From positions 31,288 to 95,287 of the forward strand of contig JAWPHD010010286.1 in assembly GCA_037043455.1 (NCBI GenBank): 64,000 bases of DNA. The letters run 5' to 3'. Every line of letters begins with the position of its first letter. The stretch's first letter is position 1. Origin of the DNA: Cyrtodaria siliqua (lineage: Eukaryota > Mollusca > Bivalvia > Adapedonta > Hiatellidae). The notes under the pieces are model-generated. The model was not told the DNA's origin, searched no databases, and was given only the letters and a program-made list of their open reading frames with translations. The translations under genes were made by a program, and so were the position numbers. Below are positions 56,285 to 64,000 of the stretch, one piece after another.

Positions 56285-56660
56285 AAGTAGCTATCCCGCC
56301 AACAACAGCCAAATTGTACAAGATATGTACACCGTTTCTAAACCTACTGATGACGAGGTATATGTATAACTTACTAAATTTGAGAATCCAAACTCTATAG
56401 ACACAAAATGAACGACTTTAACCATACAGGCCAAATCTCCAAAACTGGAGCGTCGAATTAAGAGTTGCCAACTCATAAGTCATTTTATGTATATTCAATC
56501 ACGGGTATTTTGAAAACCCATGAATAAACCTATACCTTTAATAGACATATATACATTATTATATGACGTTAACACATGGATGGAGCTTTGATATACCGTT
56601 TTGTAGTGTAATGTTGCTGTTGTTTGGCGGGTTAGCTTCTTTAAGTATATTATATGTGTA
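56285..56660. repeat. Long dispersed duplicate (partner at 61930-62320), copy 1
   Basis: About 375 bp shared in direct orientation with the 61930 copy: GAGAATCCAAACTCTATAGA, AAACTGGAGCGTC, ATTAAGAGTTGCCAACTCAT and CATGAATAAACCTA. No coding capacity and no clear ends. Confidence 0.8.
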
Positions 56661-56729
56661 CCTGTTATCTGTCTGGATGTGACGAGTCTTGAGTTTTAAA
56701 TTATTGATTATAATTTGCAACGTTAACTA

Positions 56730-57940
56730 AAGACAAGCTAATTTCTCTTATTCAAAAAACATTCGCTAAAGAAAATACCACATTTTTGGCATGTAATAAT
56801 ATTAAAGCGTTTTTTACTAACGGCAGTTTAGACAATTATACTATGTGGACTTGCTATGAAGTTTGTGAAACACTCATCTTCCTATTAGATAATACTTTCG
56901 TCGGGTATGGAACCACCGTTTATAGACACATTGTTGGTATCCCTATGGGTACGAACTGTGCACCACTTGTCGCAGATTAGTTTTTATTTTGCTATGAAAA
57001 AGATTTTATGTTGAGTCTTTCACCAGATACCCAGGCAGATGTTATTGAAGCCTTTAATGACACCTCTCGGTATCTGGATGACATATTGAACATTGACACC
57101 CCTTTCTTTCCAACTATGATAAATAATATTTATCCTAAAGAACTTCAGTTTAACAAAGCTAATATATCTGATAATAACGCTTCTTTTCTTAATTTAGATC
57201 TCTCGATTTAAAATGGTGAACTAATTAGCAAAATCAATGACAAGAGAGATGATTTTAATTTTGACATTGTTAATTATCCCCACTTGGATGGGGATATTCC
57301 CCGAGTAGCTTATTATGGGTGTGTGTGTCTCAACTTATTCGTTTTTCAAGAACTTGTACTCGAGTTGGGGATTTTAATATTCGTATTCTTTGTATAACTA
57401 AAAAGCTACTCAATCACCGTTACCGTTACCAAAAACTTCGTAAAACCTTTGCAAAATGTTATTATCGTAACCCTGATCTTCTTCTTTCCAAATATAAAAG
57501 TAATTTATGGACTCTTCTGCGACAAGGACTATAACAACCTGACTTCTATGGTGATGTGATTTATAAACTTCGTAAGATTCTTGGTCATGATCACTTTCAT
57601 ACTATCTTTGTTAAACTTGCCACTGACCGTTCCAAGGCGGTAGCCCTATTGTCAACCCTTTTGTGTTTGTGATGTCTTTTGTATTTATTATTACTTTTGC
57701 TTTCTTGTTTGTCTGTTTGTTTCTGTGTTTTGTGGTTGACTGTCCTCCTTGAATACTACTTTCCCTGTCCGATCTTTTTATATTTCTTGTTAAAAAGTTT
57801 ATCAAAAGAGGTTATGACCCTATCATTTTGCAACGTACTGCATGCTTGTTGGTGGACCCTTTTACAGTTCGCCACTATGCTTTCCTCTTTAATTATACGA
57901 TGACCGGACAGGCTGTGGACCCTATGATGACGCCTACCTA
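56730..57940 (+). pseudogene. Penelope-like reverse transcriptase, broken (copy A)
   Basis: Plus-strand pieces include FLLDNTFVGYGTTVYRHIVG, GIPMGTNCAPLVAD, then after an in-frame stop DFMLSLSPDTQADVIEAFN, RYLDDILNID (the Y-x-DD catalytic motif near 57070), IYPKELQFNK, NDKRDDFNFDIVNYPHLDGD, SQLIRFSRTC and the C-terminal GYDPIILQRTACLLVDPF. Several stops and a frameshift break it. At 57617-57786 a copy of the element's own 3' tail (GCGGTAGCCCTATTGTC and so on) splits the C-terminal region. The GIPMGTNCAP/RYxDD type is one I associate with Penelope-like retroelements in invertebrates; the clade is uncertain. No GIY-YIG domain was seen. Confidence 0.75.
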
Positions 57941-58420
57941 AAGCGGTGGCCGGTGGCTTTTAATGTTTGTCTATGATCTTTCTTGTCGTGCCCTTAATGG
58001 TTTATTCTCTTGTTGCTCTGGCTTCTGCCAAGTCATTGAGTACATTCATTGTGGCTTTCTAGGCTATTGTTTTTTTGTATTGTTTTTACACGAGCATATT
58101 TGAGACCATGGCGGGAATTTCTTTATTTACACTGTCCTGTTTTAATGGGATGAAGTAGGGTAAATGTGAGCTTTGGTGCACCCTAGAACCGGTTTAAACC
58201 CCCAGTGGTCTACTTTGCCACTGACCGTTCAAGGCGGTAGCCCTATTGTCAACCCTTTTCTGTTTGTGATCTCGTTTGCATTTATTATTACTTTTGCCTT
58301 CTTGTTTGTCTGTTTGCGTGTTTGTTTCTCATGTTTGCTTCTATGTTTTGTGGTTGACTGTCCTCCATGAATGCTTCTTTCCATGTCCGATCTTTTTATA
58401 TTGATTGGTACATGTTGTTT
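57941..58420 (+). mobile_element. Penelope-like element 3' UTR and tail
   Basis: The sequence matches copies B and C in inverted order: TTGCTCTGGCTTCTGCCAAG, ACCATGGCGGGAATTTC, CACCCTAGAACCGG, then CTGACCGTTCAAGGCGG. The last 185 bp (58215-58400) is the same segment found inserted at 57617-57786. Confidence 0.7.
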
Positions 58421-59535
58421 TATATAATAAAATGAATAATTGGAAAGAAGTTGATCATACATTAAAACACGTCGAAACAAAAATGTCTGGCAATGGTCAA
58501 GTCCTGCTCCATGTCACCTCCCTTTATATATGATAACATGTGGGATAAGAACTAAAAATACAACAGTTCTAAGAATGATTTTATTTCACATCTAAGGAAA
58601 TGCAAACAAATGTGTGCTTCGTAGGAAAATACATATATTTACATTTTATTGTGTTATTTATTTTAATCACTCTATAACATCAATACAAACAGGTTTAACA
58701 GTGGTTATCTTGCAGTTATGCATATTACAGAGCGTTGACACAACTAGGAGGGTGTTCCACGGAACAGTTGTGTCGCCTGCCCTGTGCTTAACATACTGAG
58801 AAAGGACAATCTAAATATAACGTTTGAAGAGGGGGAGTGCAGTCCTTCATGAATTATGGAGCAGATTTTAAATTGATTAAGTTTATAAAAACAAGCACAT
58901 CTCTGCATTGGATAATTGATAAGGAGAAACTGTATAAAGTTTCATGATCAAAGGTCAATACTTTGACAAGTTATGAGCTTGGTAAGGTTGCAGGTTAAAG
59001 TTTTATTAAAAGGGATATAAGTCTACCAAAATGAAAGTCAGAGTTATTGGACATGTGTAACGACACTTTCTGAGGTAAGATCAAGATATGTGTGAAGTTT
59101 TCTGAACATAGGTCAAGTATTCCAAGGTTGCAAGTTAACGTGTGGCGGGCGGACGACGACGACGGATGACGGACAAAGTGATCCCTAAATGTCTGCCATG
59201 CTACGCATTAATTCTTCAAAAACAACACGTAGCTATATGAGCAATTAATTGTCGGCAATGCAGTTATTTTGACCATTTTTTTTCTTTCTTAGTCATTGTA
59301 GTTTGTGTTAAAGGGATATATGGCGTTATCAAAATTTTTAATTAGTATCTCGATTTATTAATTTTGTGCATAGAATTAAACAAAACTTATCTTTTAAATT
59401 TTCCTCCTTATTCTAGCATATCAACTCAATTCAATTAGAGTATATCAGCTTTGTGTTTCACTCTGTTTTTATCAAACATTTCAATATTTTTTATCACATA
59501 TAAAATCATTAAACAATCTTATGGACATACAGGCC
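58421..59535. other. Spacer, no supported gene
   Basis: It includes a stretch ending GACGACGACGACGGATGACG (about 59150-59175), the usual end of clam-type dispersed repeats. Otherwise AT-rich. Confidence 0.45.
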
Positions 59536-60395
59536 TAAAGGGAATGTAGCGACATAGTCAAGCAAACTCTGTATGAGAATTCTGGAAACAAATGGCGAAA
59601 GATGAAAGAATTATCAAAATCGGATGATAAACAAAACAGATATGACAATTTTAAGGTTATACTAAGACAGATATGGGAGCCGCCATTTTGAGAACTATGA
59701 CGTCATAGTATGGAATATTGATCATTATCAGTTAAAACAAATTAAATGACTGCACATGAAATTCAAAACCCTGATCATATAAAGCAATATTGCCATTAAG
59801 TATACATATGTTATCATGCAGTTGCTGTCATTATTTTCCTATTTCCTGTAAGTCAGTAAATTTTCATATTTATAAATATTCCATTTAAAACTCTGATGGC
59901 ATAGCTTTTTTTTATTGAGAATTCTGAAAAAAATTGGTAAAAGATGAAAGAATTATCAAAATCGGACGATAAACAAAAAAGATGTGACCATTTTAAGGTT
60001 ATACTAAAACGGATATGGGAGCCGTCATTTGAGAACTATGACGTCATATTTCTAAATTACGATGTATGGAATATTGATCAATATCAGTTAAAGCAAATTA
60101 AATGACTGCAAATGAAATTAAAAATCCTGGTCATATAAAGCAATATTGTCATTAAGTATACATGTTTTATTATGCAGTTGCTGTCATTATTTTCCTATTT
60201 CCTGTAAGTCAGTAAATGTTTATATTTATAAATATTCCATGATGGGCATAGCTCTCAAAATGGCGGCTTCCATATTTGTTTCAATAGAACATTCAAATGA
60301 TCATATCGTCTTTGTTTATCATCAGATTTACATGCTTTTCCAAGTTTTTTTAAAACTCCCAATAATATAGATTGTGTGTCGATACAGTTCCTTTA
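59536..60395. mobile_element. Long-TIR MITE with an internal tandem duplication
   Basis: The ends TAAAGGGAATGTAGCGACA and TGTCGATACAGTTCCTTTA pair, and the pairing continues inwards for about 180 bp (GATGATAAACAAA, GGGAGCCGCCATTTTGAGA). Between them a unit of about 340-355 bp is present twice (compare ACTATGACGTCAT near 59694 and 60035, and TGCAGTTGCTGTCATTATT near 59817 and 60174). No transposase. Confidence 0.8.
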
Positions 60396-61929
60396 AATAC
60401 GTAAAGCGATACAGGCGCTGTTGTTCCACTTGTTAAATAAACATAATAACCCTTAAGTAGATTAACGTATGTTTCGCTTTGGTAACGCTTATTGGCTAAT
60501 CTAAGAAACAGTATAACATATAGCTCAATCTACGCTATTATTACAATAATTCAAATATAGCAACACTTAAGTATAATTAATTACTCGTATACCAACGAAA
60601 GAAAAAGTCATTTGAATGAACATAAATACTTAGATACACAGACAATTAAATTAGCTTAACAGATTGTATAACAATTACAAATTGAAATTGCTGTTGATTT
60701 AAATTTAATTCACAAAATAGTTTGAAAGGAAAAAATAAACAAATTTGAATTAATAATTTTAGTTTATTAAATTTAAGTTGACACGCCAACACATTATTAA
60801 AAATGTATTTTGAAAAAAATAATTAATCTTTCATATTACAATATGCACATACTAACGGCAATTAGAATAAAGCATATGTTCACTTGAATTAACAACTGAT
60901 AAAGCAAAAGAAGTATACGTTAACAAATAAACTGACTTGACTGCTAAATTATCCATTTTAAAATAAAAACAGTAACAATCTGAACATTTTAACATGGAGA
61001 ACTTTAACGGAATAACATTAAGACCTTTACATTTAACAGCATTCCAAAACTACGAATTTTCTTTTACTAAATAATAAAGGTAAACAAAACAAAAATACGA
61101 AAAAAAACACGCAAATAACACATTCAAATGAAAAACTTGTGTATGTTAAACCCCCAACATTTACAGCCCCGGTAGTAACTGTTTGTAGGAGGGGCATGTC
61201 AAATTACCACTGCTGCACACAGCCTGTCTGTCAACTAAAATAGCTGATGTAAACATTGTCCTACACATGTTGAAGCAGCCGACTCCATATTTGAATTGAA
61301 TCACAACAATATTTCAAAAATGAACATTGAAACATTTTGTTGAAGATTTGGTGTCTTTTTAAAGATCTGTTGACAACCCGCTTTACATTGTGATGCTTTA
61401 CATTGTCTGGTTTTGATGATAATAAAGAGCAGAAGCCCGTCTGCTGCAGCACGCTTGTTGTGGGAAATGTTTACATTATGTATTAGCAACAGTCATAACC
61501 TCATATGCTCCTCCCGGCAAATACAAATTGTTTGACAGTTTTTTTAAATTATTTTTGAAAACTATACTTTGCAAATGATTGTTTAAAAAAATAATTACAC
61601 CATTGATTTAGCATGTTTAAATGTGTATTTGCGCAACTTTTCATAATTTATTATACAGCAGTTAATTCAAAATTTTGAAAAGGGACCTCTGATGTGAAAC
61701 ATGCATAATTTATACAGAAATCTACCCCAGCGCCATCTTCTGACTTTTCTATGGCAGTTGGGGCTTTAAAACACAAAGTTACGATATACACGATATATAT
61801 TACACGCAGATAAAACGTATACACTATATATAACATTTAATATGTTTTTGATTGAGTGAATACATATGAAAGATGTTTAAGTTTTTATGTTAAATTAGCG
61901 GGATTCGGCAATATTTTATAAAATTTTAA
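60396..61929. other. AT-rich spacer, no supported gene
   Basis: Very AT-rich with short frames only. I see no repeats beyond simple A/T runs and no convincing exon. Confidence 0.5.
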
Positions 61930-62320
61930 AGTAGCCATTCCGCCAGTAACAACCAATTTTGCAACATAATGTAAACCGCTGCTAAACCTACTGACAAGAC
62001 GAATATATATAAACTTATATATTTTGAGAATCCAAACTCTATAGACACAATATAAACGGTTTAAACTAGCCACACCAAACCCCAAAACTGGAGCGTCCAA
62101 TTAAGAGTTACCAACTCATAATTCATTTTACTCATATTCAATAACGAGTATTTAAAAACCCGTGAATAAACCCAATACTTCTTGTCGGAATATATACATT
62201 ATTATGTCACCTGAACACTGGATAGAGTTTTGATAAACGTTCTTGCACTGCAATTTTGTCATTTTTGTGTGTGTGGTGGGGGGGAGGTGGGGGGGGGGGG
62301 GGCGGGGGCTAGTGTTTCTT
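61930..62320. repeat. Long dispersed duplicate, copy 2, ending at a G-run
   Basis: It is homologous to 56285-56660 in direct orientation, roughly 80-85 percent by eye. After it, 62276-62309 is a G-rich run (GGTGGGGGGGAGGTGG plus a longer G tract) that could form a G-quadruplex and may be an assembly-sensitive site. Confidence 0.75.
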
Positions 62321-62436
62321 TAAGGTTGAGGAAATGACATCACGTGTTAGGTTTCATCCAATCAAACAACTTTAACAATTCAGATAAGCTAATGAAGTGT
62401 TTGCATGTTTTACGTCATTTTCAACACATGTAAGGT

Positions 62437-62645
62437 TATATATGACGGTCGATTTTTTCGTGGTGGAAGTAGACCACCCACTTTTCCTGGGTAGAATCGG
62501 TACTGTACATCTCCCGCGATCCGTAGGAATCGACACTTCCTCACTTACAAGTCGAGCTCCCGGTGGGATTCGAACCCGCAGGGGCGAGAGGCGAGAATGT
62601 TTACAACGCAACCTAGTTAACCACTCGGCCACGGAAATGCTCTAA
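62437..62645 (-). mobile_element. tRNA-derived SINE (family 2), good copy
   Basis: The minus strand reads a tRNA-like head with box A (TGGCCGAGTGGTTAA) and box B (GGTTCGAATCC), then a body with GAAGTGTCGATTCC and GTGGGTGGTCTACTTCC, ending TCGACCGTCATATA. It is homologous to 13318-13525. Intact boxes imply it could be transcribed by RNA polymerase III. Confidence 0.85.
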
Positions 62646-63069
62646 TGGAGTTAGAACTATAAGTGCATATGTTTCAATATAACAACACCAGGCAGTTAGA
62701 AAATGTGCACGCATTTATAAACTCTTAACAAAACATTAATACAATGCGAATGTAAACAAGAAATGTCAAAGAAAGTGACAAATGCTCATTTACTTATTTG
62801 AATCTTGACCTCCAAGTGTGACCTTCACCTTTGATGTACCGACCTGATTCAAGCACGTGACTCATTGTGGTGATCACTTGTGTACAGTTTCATGGACATC
62901 CCTTTAGTACTTTCAAAGTTATGGCTGAGACAGGATTTCTTCGGACGGAAGGACGGACGGTCGCATAAACGGATGGTGCCACAAAGGATACTTATAGTAC
63001 TAATGGACACCAAATAATGGACACCAAATACATTTATATTTGAAATTACACGACAGTTATTATACTGTT

Positions 63070-63660
63070 AACGGAGCCTTAAACACGGATTGCAAAGGTT
63101 AAACAACTGACATACGAGCCCTAAACACGAATTGCAAAGGCTAACAACTGATATACGAACCTTAAACGCGAATTGCAAAGGTTAAAGAACTGACATACGA
63201 GCCTTAATCAAGAATTGCAAAGGATACACCACTGACATACGAGCCTTAAACACGAATTGCAAAGGTTAAACAACTGATATACGAGCATTAAACAGTAGTA
63301 GCAAAGGTTAAACAACTGATATACGAGCCTTAAACACGAGCTGCAAAGGTTGAAACCACTGACATACGAGCTTTAAACACGAATTACAAGGCTAAACAAC
63401 TGATATACGAGCCTTATACACGAATTGCAAAGGCTAAATAACTGATATACGAGTCTTAAACACAACGGATAAACAACTGATATACGAGCCTTAAATAGAA
63501 TTGCAAAGGTTAAACAACTGACGTGTACGCATTAAACGGGAATAGTAAACGTTTAACGACTGACATACGAGCCTTAAAGTCGGATTGCAAGTGTTAAACG
63601 TCTGACTTTCGGGCCTTAATGACGGAATGCAAAGGTTAAACGAATGACATACTGACGCAA
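63070..63660 (+). repeat. 42-bp minisatellite, about 14 units
   Basis: The GAGCCTTAAACACGAATTGC unit with AAAGGTTAAACAACTG and ATATACGA recurs near 63076, 63118, 63159, 63201, 63243, 63285, 63327 and 63370 and on to about 63650, with decay towards the right end. There are no unique spacers, so it is a simple tandem repeat. Confidence 0.92.
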
Positions 63661-63778
63661 CAGTCTTTAATACTGGCTAACCCGTATTACTAGTATTACT
63701 GGCTACATGTTTTAAATGTTAAAATGCCAAACGCATTAAAATTAAATTAAATGATGTTACGTTTCTGACGTAACAAGA

Positions 63779-63809
63779 ACGTCACAAATCCACTCCGGAT
63801 TTGTGACGT
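63779..63809. repeat. Perfect 13-bp hairpin with CRE half-sites
   Basis: ACGTCACAAATCC (63779-63791) and GGATTTGTGACGT (63797-63809) pair perfectly around a 5-base loop. Each arm ends in TGACGT, a CREB/ATF half-site. No function can be assigned. Confidence 0.75.
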
Positions 63810-64000
63810 ATTTTGAACTATTTAAGGTCATTTCCTACAAGTTCTTTATATTTTTTCGTGTGAACAACTGTTTTAAGATTCGGTACATAGCTAGAACGGT
63901 CTATCCTAAGCATATAACAGCTTTAAAAAAATAGGTCACCAATTGTTTTCTGAGATATCTTAAGATTATTTCGGTACAACCTAATCTATGCACCCCCCCC

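Noticed and set aside
62276..62309. G-rich run as a functional regulatory G-quadruplex
   Set aside because: The fold is possible, but there is no gene nearby and homopolymer runs are common assembly noise.
63070..63660. Possible CRISPR-like array
   Set aside because: The units are contiguous without unique spacers, and the DNA is eukaryotic.

Overview
The window looks like repeat-rich nuclear DNA from a mollusc, most likely a bivalve (my inference; no species is assigned). It is AT-rich and has spliced genes with GT-AG introns. It carries tRNA-derived SINEs, tandem repeats, hAT-like, Tc1-like and TTAA-type DNA elements, a Ty3/gypsy LTR retrotransposon, and LINE and Penelope-like remnants. 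Several dispersed families (the GTAGCGACTACT family, the GGCCATAACTCC family and the TGACCTTGACCT satellite) resemble repeats I associate with clams and mussels. Nothing prokaryotic is present. Most bases are transposable elements, many nested in one another.

Layout. 1-5600: minus-strand gypsy element, running off the left edge, with an open gag, an open pol reached through a textbook -1 frameshift signal, a primer-binding site and a probable 5' LTR. 5600-13800: SINEs, MITEs and AT-rich spacer with a striking palindrome at 10.4 kb. 13800-17900: a minus-strand LINE inserted in an older repeat, itself interrupted by a MITE at TTAA and by another retroposon tail, and ending in a roughly 215-bp-arm palindrome. 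20184-30359: a five-exon plus-strand host gene for a BEN-domain protein of about 1059 residues, with a Thr/Lys-rich exon and a hypervariable glycine-rich coding repeat. 32735-36310: a Tc1-like element with an eight- to nine-unit, roughly 318-bp tandem array lodged in its left terminal repeat.

39479-47592: a three-exon minus-strand gene whose exons join in frame into a complete 347-residue Tc1/mariner-type transposase with an intact D-D-E triad (DD36E). Its introns are 4.3 and 2.8 kb and are full of other repeats. A 54-bp tandem repeat carrying NRF1-like motifs lies just upstream of its start. This is the best candidate for a domesticated or unusually spliced transposase. 47.7-56 kb: repeat families, Penelope-like fragments and a 162-bp satellite carrying nuclear-receptor-type motifs. 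56-64 kb: a broken Penelope-like reverse transcriptase, a long-TIR MITE, a second SINE copy and a 42-bp minisatellite.

The only convincing non-retroelement genes are the BEN-domain gene and the spliced transposase. All gene models come from reading frames, splice-site motifs and family knowledge; no transcript or database evidence was available.
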